DNA from: CAXBCP01 sp047638395
GTDB lineage: Bacteria > Pseudomonadota > Alphaproteobacteria > MPNO01 > UBA830
Reading direction: 5' to 3'
Length of the DNA: 64,000 bases
NCBI GenBank assembly: GCA_047638395.1
Contig: JBLIMV010000001.1
Coordinates: 1 to 64,000, forward strand
Part shown: piece by piece, positions 43,688 to 52,249 of the stretch
Layout: each line of letters starts with the position of its first letter
Position numbering within the stretch: position 1 is the first letter of the stretch
Made by a program: the position numbers and the translations under genes
Notes under the pieces: model-generated
Databases searched by the model: none
Told to the model about the DNA's origin: nothing
Seen by the model: only the letters and a program-made list of their open reading frames with translations

Positions 43688-43972
43688 ATGACAAAGTCCG
43701 AACTTATTTTGAGGTTGGCGGAAAGTAATCCGCATCTATACCAACGCGACGTGGAGCGCATTGTGTCCACGATTTTTGATGAAATTTCGACAGCCCTTGC
43801 CCGCGGAGACCGGGTGGAGCTTCGTGGTTTTGGCGCATTTTCCGTCAAAACCCGCGATGCGCGCACCGGTCGTAATCCGCGCACGGGCGAATCCGTTCAT
43901 GTTGCGAAGAAATTCGTGCCGTTTTTCAAATCCGGCAAGGATCTGCGCGACCGACTGAACGACCGGAAGTAG
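43688..43972 (+). CDS. ihfB: integration host factor subunit beta
   Basis: 94 residues, ATG with AAGGGGA upstream. The HU/IHF fold has SELILRLAESNPHLYQRDVERIVSTIFDEI, RVELRGFGAFSVKTR and the DNA-inserting Pro in GRNPRTGESVHV. It pairs with IHF-alpha (encoded elsewhere) to bend DNA. Its neighbours rpsA and lapA are the usual ones. Confidence 0.96.
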   Translation: MTKSELILRLAESNPHLYQRDVERIVSTIFDEISTALARGDRVELRGFGAFSVKTRDARTGRNPRTGESVHVAKKFVPFFKSGKDLRDRLNDRK

Positions 43973-44090
43973 CAGTGGCTGCGGGGCGCCGCCCGATTGT
44001 CCGATATATCCGGCTTCTTCGTGCTCCTATCCCCGAAATGCCCGGAATCTCCGAAGCCTCCCGACCGCAGATATTTCAGGAAGCACATTG

Positions 44091-44480
44091 ATGCGTCAGC
44101 TGTTTGGCATCCTCGTTTTCATACCGCTGGCATTGATCATCGGTATTTTTGCAGTCGAAAACCAGGGGCCGCTTGCGCTTGAAATCTGGCCGTTGCCGGG
44201 AGTTCAGGAAATGTGGGCGTCGGTCTGGATTCTGGGCCTTCTGGCAATCGGTATCATCATCGGCCTCACAATTGGCTGGCTCGCGGGCGGCAGCACCCGG
44301 CGGCGCGCTCGCCGGGCTGAACGCCTGACCCGCACGCTTGAACGCCAACTCTCGGCGCGCGATGCAGAACCCGCCACCGTCGCTGAAAGTGTCCCGCAGA
44401 ACACCGCTCCGGGTGCGCCCGGCGGGGCCTTACCGGCCCCTTCCAGCCGCGCGGCGCAGGTCGCCCGGGTTGAAGACTAA
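44091..44480 (+). CDS. LapA family protein (DUF1049)
   Basis: 129 residues from ATG 44091 with AGGAAG seven bases upstream. Two membrane helices at about 3-22 and 43-64, with the short loop VENQGPLALEIWPLPG between them typical for DUF1049. The C-terminus is Ala/Pro/Arg-rich and cytoplasmic. E. coli LapA works with LapB in control of LPS synthesis; here no lapB is adjacent, so the role is inferred. Confidence 0.83.
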   Translation: MRQLFGILVFIPLALIIGIFAVENQGPLALEIWPLPGVQEMWASVWILGLLAIGIIIGLTIGWLAGGSTRRRARRAERLTRTLERQLSARDAEPATVAESVPQNTAPGAPGGALPAPSSRAAQVARVED

Positions 44481-44582
44481 CCTCCTCCTGCGCGTCGGAT
44501 TTTCCCTGGCAGGCCCATCGGTCTGTGAACGGTGGGGAAAATGATCTATTAAATCGTCATCACCGTTTCCGGGACTGAATTG

Positions 44583-45302
44583 ATGACTGAAATATCGCCG
44601 ATTGACCGCATATTCTGCGCCGTCGACACGCCAAAACTGGACGATGCGCTGATGCTGGCGGACCTTCTGGTCGGCGAAGTCGGTGCCATCAAGCTCGGCA
44701 AGGAGTTCTTCACGGCCCACGGGCCGGACGGCGTGAAGCGTATTGCCGATTGTGGCCACAAGATATTCCTCGATCTTAAATTTCATGACATTCCGAACAC
44801 GGTCGCCGGCGGTATCCGGGCGGCACTGCGGTTGAACTGCGCGGTGATGACCGTCCATGCCTCCGGCGGGCCCGCGATGCTCATCGCTGCGCGGGATGCC
44901 GCCGCTGAAGCAGGCCCGAAAAGGCCGAAGATCGTCGCGGTGACCGTGTTGACCAGTCTCGACGATGCGGATCTTGCCGCTGTCGGCCAGCAGGGCCCGG
45001 CGGCGGATCAGGTGCTTCGGCTTGCCCGCCTCACCCAGGCGGCAGGCGTCGACGGGGTGGTTTGTTCGCCGCACGAGGTCGCGCTGTTGCGCCGTGAAAT
45101 GGGCGCGGACTTCGCGCTGGTTGTTCCCGGGGTGCGCCCGGACTGGGCAGGCGCAGACGATCAGAAACGCATCATGACCCCGGGCGAAGCCGTGACCGCT
45201 GGCGCCAACCATCTGGTTATCGGACGGCCGATCACCAAGTCAGACGATCCCGTTGGTGCTGCCCGGCGCATTGCCGACGAGATCGCGAAAGCGATCGTGT
45301 GA
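44583..45302 (+). CDS. pyrF: orotidine 5'-phosphate decarboxylase
   Basis: 239 residues from ATG 44583. It makes UMP from OMP. Catalytic DLKFHDIPNT segment (Asp-x-Lys-x2-Asp) is intact, with VHASGG, VCSPHE and VPGVRPDWA following in barrel order. Its TGA overlaps the GTG of trpF (45299-45302), an unusual coupling of pyrimidine and tryptophan genes that is nevertheless common in alphaproteobacteria. Confidence 0.96.
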   Translation: MTEISPIDRIFCAVDTPKLDDALMLADLLVGEVGAIKLGKEFFTAHGPDGVKRIADCGHKIFLDLKFHDIPNTVAGGIRAALRLNCAVMTVHASGGPAMLIAARDAAAEAGPKRPKIVAVTVLTSLDDADLAAVGQQGPAADQVLRLARLTQAAGVDGVVCSPHEVALLRREMGADFALVVPGVRPDWAGADDQKRIMTPGEAVTAGANHLVIGRPITKSDDPVGAARRIADEIAKAIV

Positions 45303-45949
45303 CAGTCGACGCCAAAATCTGCGGCGTCAGCGACAGGGCGGCGATCGATGCCTCGGTCGCGGGCGGTGCGCGCTATGTTGGTTTCGTTTTTTTTCCGCGG
45401 TCACCCCGCCACGTGACCCCGGTCCAGGCCGCAGATCTGTCCGCGTTGTTACCCGAAAGTGTCGTTCCGATAGCCCTTGCCGTGGATCCGGACGACGATC
45501 TGATTGCGGAAATAGATGCGCAGGCCGGCGTAACGATGTTTCAGCTCCACGGAGATGAAAACCCGGCGCGTGTGGCAGAAATCAAATCGCGTACCGGCAA
45601 ACGGATCATGAAGGCGATAAAGGTATCGGACGCATCGGATTTTGAGGCGGCTGCGGCCTATCTGGGTGTTGCCGATATGCTGCTTTTCGATGCCAAACCG
45701 CCGCCGGACATGGTGAACGCGTTGCCTGGCGGCAATGCCGTTTCGTTCGACTGGACGCTTTTGGCCGGTCGAAAGTGGCCGCTGCCGTGGATGTTGTCCG
45801 GCGGGCTCGATCCGGACAACGTCGCCGCGGCAATCAGGGTTTCGGGCGCGGCGGCTGTCGATGTTTCGTCCGGCGTGGAGCGCGCACCGGGCGTCAAGGA
45901 CGCCGCCCGTATTGCGGAATTTCTGGAGGCCGTAAAACACGTACGATAA
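45299..45949 (+). CDS. trpF: phosphoribosylanthranilate isomerase
   Basis: 216 residues, GTG start overlapping the pyrF stop. TIM-barrel isomerase of tryptophan synthesis. KICGVSDRAAIDASVAGGARYVGFVFFP contains the catalytic Cys; VQLHGDE is represented by FQLHGDENPARV; the phosphate site is MLSGGLDPDNVAAAI and VDVSSGVE. Followed by trpB after 40 nt. Confidence 0.95.
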   Translation: MTVDAKICGVSDRAAIDASVAGGARYVGFVFFPRSPRHVTPVQAADLSALLPESVVPIALAVDPDDDLIAEIDAQAGVTMFQLHGDENPARVAEIKSRTGKRIMKAIKVSDASDFEAAAAYLGVADMLLFDAKPPPDMVNALPGGNAVSFDWTLLAGRKWPLPWMLSGGLDPDNVAAAIRVSGAAAVDVSSGVERAPGVKDAARIAEFLEAVKHVR

Positions 45950-45989
45950 GCTCTGTGCCTTCGCGAATTCGTGCGCTAAACATCCCCTC

Positions 45990-47204
45990 ATGACCGATTC
46001 ACTAAACACATACCGCGCCGGGCCCGACGAGAACGGGCATTTCGGTATTTATGGCGGCCGCTACGTTGCAGAGACGCTTATGCCGCTGTTGCGCGAGGTC
46101 GAAGAAGCGTACGAGACGGCAAAGGCCGATCCTGCGTTCCGCGCCGAATTCGACGATCTGATGACCCATTATGTCGGGCGGCCCAGCCCGCTGTATTTCG
46201 CGTCGCGGATCACGGAACACTGCGGCGGCGCCAAGGTCTACTTCAAGCGCGACGAGCTCAATCATACCGGCGCGCACAAGATCAACAACACGCTCGGACA
46301 GGTATTGCTGGCGCGTCGGATGGGCAAGACCCGCGTTATCGCCGAGACCGGTGCGGGACAGCACGGTGTTGCCACGGCGACGGTCTGCGCGCTGTTTGGC
46401 ATACCCTGCGTCGTCTACATGGGCGCGGTCGATATTGAGCGCCAGAAACCGAATGTTTTTCGTATGAAGCTGCTGGGCGCCGAAGTGGTGCCGGTCAGTT
46501 CGGGCTCATCCACCCTGAAGGACGCGATGAACGGTGCCCTGCGGGACTGGGTCGCCCATGTTGACGACACATTCTACGTTATTGGCACTGTGGCCGGGCC
46601 GCACCCCTACCCGGCGATGGTCCGGGATTTCCAATCGGTGATCGGCATAGAGACACGCGAACAGATCATGGCGGCCGAAGGCCGGCTGCCCGACACACTC
46701 GTCGCCTGCATCGGTGGCGGCTCGAATGCGATGGGTCTGTTCCATCCGTTCCTCGACGATGACGGCATCAGTATCATCGGTGTCGAAGCGGCGGGCGACG
46801 GCATCGACACCGACCGTCATGCAGCGTCGCTGTCTGGCGGAAGCCCAGGCGTATTGCACGGCAACCGTACCTACCTGCTGCAGGACGATGACGGACAGAT
46901 TGCCGAGGCGCATTCGATTTCAGCCGGTCTCGACTATCCGGGTATCGGGCCGGAACATGCCTGGCTGCACGATAGCGGGCGGGTCGAATATGTGTCGGCG
47001 ACCGACACCGACGCGCTCGACGCCTTTCAGCTGTGCAGCAAGCTTGAAGGCATTATTCCGGCGCTGGAGCCCGCGCACGCACTCGCGCATGTCCTGCGGA
47101 TTGCCCCCGACCTGCCGTCGGACCATATCCTTGTCATGAACATGTGCGGCCGTGGCGACAAGGATGTGTTTTCCGTCGCCGACGCACTCGGGGTGACACT
47201 ATGA
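45990..47204 (+). CDS. trpB: tryptophan synthase beta chain
   Basis: 404 residues. PLP enzyme joining indole and serine. The PLP lysine is in NHTGAHKINN, the phosphate-binding Gly/Ser loop in CIGGGSNAMG, and the allosteric GAGQHGVATAT segment is intact. It forms the alpha2-beta2 complex with TrpA. The stop overlaps the trpA start (ATGA at 47201-47204). Confidence 0.97.
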   Translation: MTDSLNTYRAGPDENGHFGIYGGRYVAETLMPLLREVEEAYETAKADPAFRAEFDDLMTHYVGRPSPLYFASRITEHCGGAKVYFKRDELNHTGAHKINNTLGQVLLARRMGKTRVIAETGAGQHGVATATVCALFGIPCVVYMGAVDIERQKPNVFRMKLLGAEVVPVSSGSSTLKDAMNGALRDWVAHVDDTFYVIGTVAGPHPYPAMVRDFQSVIGIETREQIMAAEGRLPDTLVACIGGGSNAMGLFHPFLDDDGISIIGVEAAGDGIDTDRHAASLSGGSPGVLHGNRTYLLQDDDGQIAEAHSISAGLDYPGIGPEHAWLHDSGRVEYVSATDTDALDAFQLCSKLEGIIPALEPAHALAHVLRIAPDLPSDHILVMNMCGRGDKDVFSVADALGVTL

Positions 47205-48037
47205 GCCGGATCGAAGCCCGTTTTGCCGCCCTCCGTGCCGAGGGGCGTGGCGGGCTTGTGGCCTTCGTGACCGCCGGCGATCCCAATACCGATCTGTCGG
47301 TCGAAATTCTCGCCGGATTGCCTGCCGTCGGTGCCGACATCATCGAGCTTGGCATGCCGTTTACCGATCCGATGGCCGATGGTCCGGCGATCGAGCTTGC
47401 ATCGGGGCGCGCCCTCGCTGCCGGCCAGAACATGATACGGACCCTCGCAATGGTGACCGCGTTCCGCGAGACCGACAATGAAACGCCGATCGTCCTTATG
47501 GGGTACTACAACCCGATACATGCCTACGGCCCGGAGAAATTTGCCGCCGATGCCGGGCGTGCAGGCGTGGACGGGCTGATTATCGTCGATCTGCCGCCCG
47601 AAGAAGAAGCTGAATTCGCCGTTCCGGCCCGCGCCGCGGGTATGGATATGATCCGCCTGGTCGCGCCGACGACGACGGATGAACGAATCGCGACACTCGT
47701 CGAAAAGGCGTCGGGATTCGTCTATTATGTTTCCGTGAGAGGAATTACCGGTACCAGTTCTGCGGCCGTGAGCGATATTGCATCGAACGTGGCGCGCATC
47801 CGAAAACAGACGGACCTGCCCATAGCCGTCGGATTCGGTATACGCACGCCGGCTCAGGCGGCGGATGTGGCCGAGGTCGCGGATGCTGCTGTCGTCGGCA
47901 CGGCGATCGTTGAACACGTTGCCGCGGCGCTAGATGACAACGACGCGCCCGCTGGTGACGTCGTCGGAAATACACTGGGCTACGTATCACAACTTGCCGA
48001 AGCGGTCAGATCCGCGCGGGATGGAAACGCTCTATGA
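47201..48037 (+). CDS. trpA: tryptophan synthase alpha chain
   Basis: 278 residues from ATG 47201. It splits indole-glycerol phosphate and channels indole to TrpB. Catalytic Glu in DIIELGMPFTDPMADGP, Asp in VDGLIIVDLPPEE, and the phosphate loop GFGIRTPAQA are present. ATGA overlaps on both sides couple it to trpB and accD. Confidence 0.97.
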   Translation: MSRIEARFAALRAEGRGGLVAFVTAGDPNTDLSVEILAGLPAVGADIIELGMPFTDPMADGPAIELASGRALAAGQNMIRTLAMVTAFRETDNETPIVLMGYYNPIHAYGPEKFAADAGRAGVDGLIIVDLPPEEEAEFAVPARAAGMDMIRLVAPTTTDERIATLVEKASGFVYYVSVRGITGTSSAAVSDIASNVARIRKQTDLPIAVGFGIRTPAQAADVAEVADAAVVGTAIVEHVAAALDDNDAPAGDVVGNTLGYVSQLAEAVRSARDGNAL

Positions 48038-48990
48038 ACTGGCTGAATAATTACGTGCGACCGAAGATCAGGTCGCTGGTTGGCGTGAAATCCGATGTTC
48101 CCGAGAACCTTTGGCTGCAATGTCCATCCTGTGAACAGATGCTCTTTCACCGCGATCTGGAAGACAATCTGAACGTCTGCAGCAATTGCGGCCATCATAT
48201 GCGGCTGCCCGCTCGCAGACGTCTGGAAACGCTGTTTGACGGCGGCCAGTTTCAGGAAATCGAGCTGCCGGATAACGTCGTCGATCCGCTGAAATTCCGT
48301 GACCGGAAACGCTATTCGGATCGGCTGAAGGATTCGCGGTCGGCAACCGGCCGGACCGATGCGATCATCGTTGCGCATGGCGAGGTCGGTGGCCGCAAGA
48401 CGGTAGTCGCCGTGTTCGACTTTGCTTTTATGGGCGGCTCGATGGGGATTGCCGTCGGTAATGGCATTCTGGCCGGGGCGCAGCTCGCAGTGCTGCAGGA
48501 TGCGGCCTTTGTGACGATCCCGTCTTCGGGTGGTGCACGGATGCAGGAAGGCATTCTGTCGCTGATGCAGATGCCGCGCACGACAATCGCGGTTCAGCAG
48601 GTCAAGGAAGCCGGGCTGCCCTATATCGTCATTCTGGCCGACCCGACGACCGGCGGCGTTACGGCCTCGTTCGCCATGCTCGGCGATATTGCGATGGCCG
48701 AGCCTGGGTCTATCATCGGCTTTGCCGGCGCACGCGTTATCGAAGAAACAATCCGTGAAAAACTGCCCGATGGCTTTCAGCGATCTGAATACCTGCTCGA
48801 ACACGGCATGATCGACATGGTCGTCAAACGGCACGAGCTCAAAGATACGCTCGCCCGGGTCATCGACCTGCTGATGCGCAAGTCGCCCGGTGCCGAAATT
48901 GTGCCGATCAAACCGGAAGCCGAAGAAACCGCCCAGGTTGAAGCCGGCGACGACGGCGCAGAAGATGATTCGAAACCTGCAACGGACTGA
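48034..48990 (+). CDS. accD: acetyl-CoA carboxylase carboxyltransferase subunit beta
   Basis: 318 residues. Zinc ribbon with CPSC and CSNC pairs (about residues 30-52), then the carboxyltransferase crotonase-like domain (GGSMGIAVGNGI, SSGGARMQEGILSLMQM, GGVTASFAMLGDI, GFAGARVIEET). With AccA it transfers carboxyl to acetyl-CoA to start fatty-acid synthesis. The Glu/Ala/Asp-rich C-terminus overlaps the folC start by 26 nt. Confidence 0.97.
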   Translation: MNWLNNYVRPKIRSLVGVKSDVPENLWLQCPSCEQMLFHRDLEDNLNVCSNCGHHMRLPARRRLETLFDGGQFQEIELPDNVVDPLKFRDRKRYSDRLKDSRSATGRTDAIIVAHGEVGGRKTVVAVFDFAFMGGSMGIAVGNGILAGAQLAVLQDAAFVTIPSSGGARMQEGILSLMQMPRTTIAVQQVKEAGLPYIVILADPTTGGVTASFAMLGDIAMAEPGSIIGFAGARVIEETIREKLPDGFQRSEYLLEHGMIDMVVKRHELKDTLARVIDLLMRKSPGAEIVPIKPEAEETAQVEAGDDGAEDDSKPATD

Positions 48991-50257
48991 CGCCGTCCTC
49001 GAGCGGCTGACGGCGCTCCACCCGAAACTTATTGATCTTGGGCTGGACCGCACGGAGCGGTTGCTGCGCGCTCTTGGAAATCCTGAACAGCAATTGCCGC
49101 CGGTTATTCACGTCGCGGGAACCAACGGCAAGGGCTCCACTATTGCCATTATGCGGGCGATCGCTGAAGCGTCGGGCCTGTCGGTGCATACCTATACATC
49201 ACCGCATCTGATCCGCTTTCATGAGCGTATTGTCCTCAATGGCACGCCGATTGACGAAGCAGCGCTTCTCGCAATTCTGGAAGAGTGCGAAACCGCGAAT
49301 GACGGTCAACCCGTCACGTTTTTCGAGATCACGACCGCCGCGGCATTTGTCGCCTATGCGCGCACCCCTGCGGATCTGTTGCTGCTGGAGACCGGGCTGG
49401 GCGGTCGGTTCGATTCGACCAACGTCATCGGCGCACCGGCGGCCACCGTCATCACGCCGGTGTCGCTGGATCACATGCAGTTTCTCGGCGACACCGTCGA
49501 GAAAATCGCGTTCGAGAAGGCCGGTATTCTGAAACCGGGTGTGCCCGGCATCATCGGGCCACAGCAGGCCGGGGCGCTGGCGGTGATTGAAGCCCGTGCC
49601 GCAGAAATCGACGTGCCGTTATCGATTTTCGGGATCGACTGGTCTGCGGCGCCCGATGGGGCTGACGACATGATTTATCGTGATGACGAGGGTGAGGTTG
49701 TTTTGCCAGCGCCGGCGCTTCCCGGAGCCCATCAGATCGCGAATGCAGGTGCGGCTATCGCCGCGTTGCGCAACTGGAACCCGCGCCATTTCGGGTTTGA
49801 GGATTTCGCCGTCGGGATGTCCACAACACGCTGGCCAGGGCGCCTGCAACGGCTTGAGAACGGGCCGCTGACCGGGTTGGCCCCGTCGGGATGGGAGGTC
49901 TGGCTCGATGGCGGGCACAATCCCGCCGCCGGCGATGCGCTGGCGGAGACCCTTGCCGGATGGGATCGCAGGCCGACCGTACTGGTCTGCGCAATGCAGG
50001 AAAACAAGGATGCCACCGGGTTCATCACGCCGCTGGCAAAGGTCGCGGACCGCCTGATTGCGATAGACCTGCCCGGTACAACGCCCGGTCACCCACCGGA
50101 CGGTATTGCGGAGACTGCGCGCGCCGCCGGTATCAATGCCGAAATTGTGGACACGCTGGACGCCGCCCTGAAACGCCTGTCAGGCGCACCAGGGCGGGTA
50201 CTGATCTGCGGATCGCTTTATCTTGCGGGAGATGTCCTGGACCGCAACGCAGCTTAG
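48965..50257 (+). CDS. folC: folylpolyglutamate synthase / dihydrofolate synthase
   Basis: 430 residues from ATG 48965. Mur ligase-like: P-loop HVAGTNGKGST, YTSPHLIRFHERI, the omega-loop and metal-binding LLLETGLGGRFDSTN, and the C-terminal WLDGGHNPAAGDALAETL. It adds glutamate to dihydropteroate or folate. The start lies 26 nt inside accD in another frame, so translation is probably coupled. Last gene of the trpFBA-accD-folC operon; convergent with htpG with a 9-nt gap. Confidence 0.95.
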   Translation: MIRNLQRTDAVLERLTALHPKLIDLGLDRTERLLRALGNPEQQLPPVIHVAGTNGKGSTIAIMRAIAEASGLSVHTYTSPHLIRFHERIVLNGTPIDEAALLAILEECETANDGQPVTFFEITTAAAFVAYARTPADLLLLETGLGGRFDSTNVIGAPAATVITPVSLDHMQFLGDTVEKIAFEKAGILKPGVPGIIGPQQAGALAVIEARAAEIDVPLSIFGIDWSAAPDGADDMIYRDDEGEVVLPAPALPGAHQIANAGAAIAALRNWNPRHFGFEDFAVGMSTTRWPGRLQRLENGPLTGLAPSGWEVWLDGGHNPAAGDALAETLAGWDRRPTVLVCAMQENKDATGFITPLAKVADRLIAIDLPGTTPGHPPDGIAETARAAGINAEIVDTLDAALKRLSGAPGRVLICGSLYLAGDVLDRNAA

Positions 50258-50266
50258 TCCTGCGTC

Positions 50267-52141
50267 TTAAGCCAGCCCCGCCGACATCACGCTGTTCAGC
50301 CGCCGCGAAAATGCTGCCGGGTCCGGCACTTTTTCACCTTCGATGATCCGGGCCTGGTCGAGCAACAGCCATGCGGCGTCTTCGACCTTCGGGCCCGCCC
50401 CGTCTTTGCCCACCGATTCGGCGAGCGAGGCGACAAGCGGGTGGCGCGGATTGATCTCCAGGATGCGTTTGAACGCCTGATCAAGCTGGTTGTGCTGTTT
50501 GAGCATCCGCTCGATACGAAGGTCCATATCGCCTTCATCGGAGACGAGGCAGACCGCGCTGTCGGTCAGCCGCTCCGACACGCGGACATCCTTTACCTCT
50601 TCGTCGAGGGTCAGTTTGAACATCGCGATCAGCGCGTCCACCTTGCCTTCATCGAAGCTTTCGGGTTTGTCTTCTTCTTTGTCGTCCGATGGAGCTGCGG
50701 CGACCTTGTCGAGATCCGCCCCTGCACGGGTCGCAGATTTAAAGGGTTTGCCCTCAAATTCGCCAACCGCCGGCAGCCAGAATTCATCCACCGCGTCGGT
50801 CAGCAACAGGACCTCGATACCCTTTGCGGCAAAACCCTCGAGCTGGGGGCTTTTGCGGATCTGGTCGATTTCGTCGCCGGAGATGTAATAGATCGCATCC
50901 TGGCCTTCTTTCATCCGTCCGACATAGTCGGTAAGGCTGATCAGGTCGTCGCCGCCGGTTGTCGACTGGAACCGGCAGATTTTCTGGATGGCGTCGCGGT
51001 TTTCTGCGTCTTCGTAAAGGCCTTCCTTTATGACGGCACCAAAATCGTCCCAGAAGGTTTTGTATTCATCCGGCGCTTTATCGGCCTTTTTGCCGAGTTC
51101 GGTCAGGACACGCTTGACGATGGCCGACCGCATGCGCGCGATCATCGGGTTGTTCTGCAGAATCTCCCGGCTGACATTCAGCGGCAGGTCTTCCGAATCC
51201 ACGACGCCCCGCAGGAACCGCAGCCAGGCCGGCACCAGTCCTTCGGCTTCGTCGGTGATAAAGACGCGCTTTACGTATAGACGGATGCCGTGCTTGCGGC
51301 TCGGATCGAACAGATCGAATGGCTTGGCCGATGGCAGGAAGATCAGGTTGGTATATTCCAGCGTGCCTTCGACCCGCCAGTGAAGATTCATGAACGGCTC
51401 ATCGAAGCCGCCGACATGGTGGTAGAATTCCTTGTACTGCTCGTCGGTGATGTCTTTCTTCTGACGGGTCCACAGCGCCGAGGCTTCGTTGACTGTTTCC
51501 TCTTCGCCGTCTGCGCCTTTGAGCACGATCGGCAGCGCAATGTGATCGGAATAGGTCTTGATGATGTGGCGCAGACGCGGCTCTTCGAGAAATTCGTCCT
51601 CGTCCTTGCGCAGTTTCATGCGGATCGTCGTGCCACGGCCTTCGCGTTCGCCTTCGCTGATCGTGAATTCGCCGGTGCCGTCGGATACCCAACGCCACGC
51701 CTGGTCGTCGCCGGCGCGTTTGCTGATGACTTCGACCTCAGAGGCAACCATGAACGCCGAATAAAAGCCGACGCCGAATTTGCCGATGGCATTGAGATCT
51801 GCGCCTTCCTCGTCCTGATGTTCTTCCATATAGGCCGTGGTGCCCGAGCGCGCGATGGTGCCGAGATCGGAAATCAGTCCCTCGCGGTTCATGCCTATGC
51901 CGTTATCGGCCAGTTCCAGAATGCGCGCGTCCTTTTCGACCGTGACGCGGACCTTGAATTCCGGGTCGTCGGCGATCAGGTCCGGCTGTGTCAGCGCTTC
52001 GTAGCGCAGCCGGTCGCAGGCGTCCGATGCGTTCGAGACCAGTTCTCGCAGGAAGATTTCCTTCTGGCTGTAGAGCGAGTTCGCAACGATGTGGAGGAGG
52101 CGTGAGACCTCAGTCTCGAACTTCAGCTTTTCTTCTGCCAT
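50267..52141 (-). CDS. htpG: molecular chaperone HtpG (Hsp90)
   Basis: 624 residues, full length. ATPase N-domain with ELVSNASDACDRLR, LADNGIGMNREGLI and GKFGVGFYSAFMVA; middle domain with NLPLNVSREILQNNP; C-terminal dimerisation domain. It is a stress-inducible cytoplasmic chaperone. AAGGAAA precedes the start. Divergent from the SUV3-like helicase gene with a 108-nt spacer. Confidence 0.97.
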   Translation of the reverse strand: MAEEKLKFETEVSRLLHIVANSLYSQKEIFLRELVSNASDACDRLRYEALTQPDLIADDPEFKVRVTVEKDARILELADNGIGMNREGLISDLGTIARSGTTAYMEEHQDEEGADLNAIGKFGVGFYSAFMVASEVEVISKRAGDDQAWRWVSDGTGEFTISEGEREGRGTTIRMKLRKDEDEFLEEPRLRHIIKTYSDHIALPIVLKGADGEEETVNEASALWTRQKKDITDEQYKEFYHHVGGFDEPFMNLHWRVEGTLEYTNLIFLPSAKPFDLFDPSRKHGIRLYVKRVFITDEAEGLVPAWLRFLRGVVDSEDLPLNVSREILQNNPMIARMRSAIVKRVLTELGKKADKAPDEYKTFWDDFGAVIKEGLYEDAENRDAIQKICRFQSTTGGDDLISLTDYVGRMKEGQDAIYYISGDEIDQIRKSPQLEGFAAKGIEVLLLTDAVDEFWLPAVGEFEGKPFKSATRAGADLDKVAAAPSDDKEEDKPESFDEGKVDALIAMFKLTLDEEVKDVRVSERLTDSAVCLVSDEGDMDLRIERMLKQHNQLDQAFKRILEINPRHPLVASLAESVGKDGAGPKVEDAAWLLLDQARIIEGEKVPDPAAFSRRLNSVMSAGLA

Positions 52142-52249
52142 CGGCCCGGTTTCCTTTTATTAAATTTCCGAATTCCGCCGGAATATGTTGTGCCGCGCCG
52201 ACGATTTCAACCCCTTGCCAGCCGCGCCGTCCGCAGCCATCCTGCGCCC

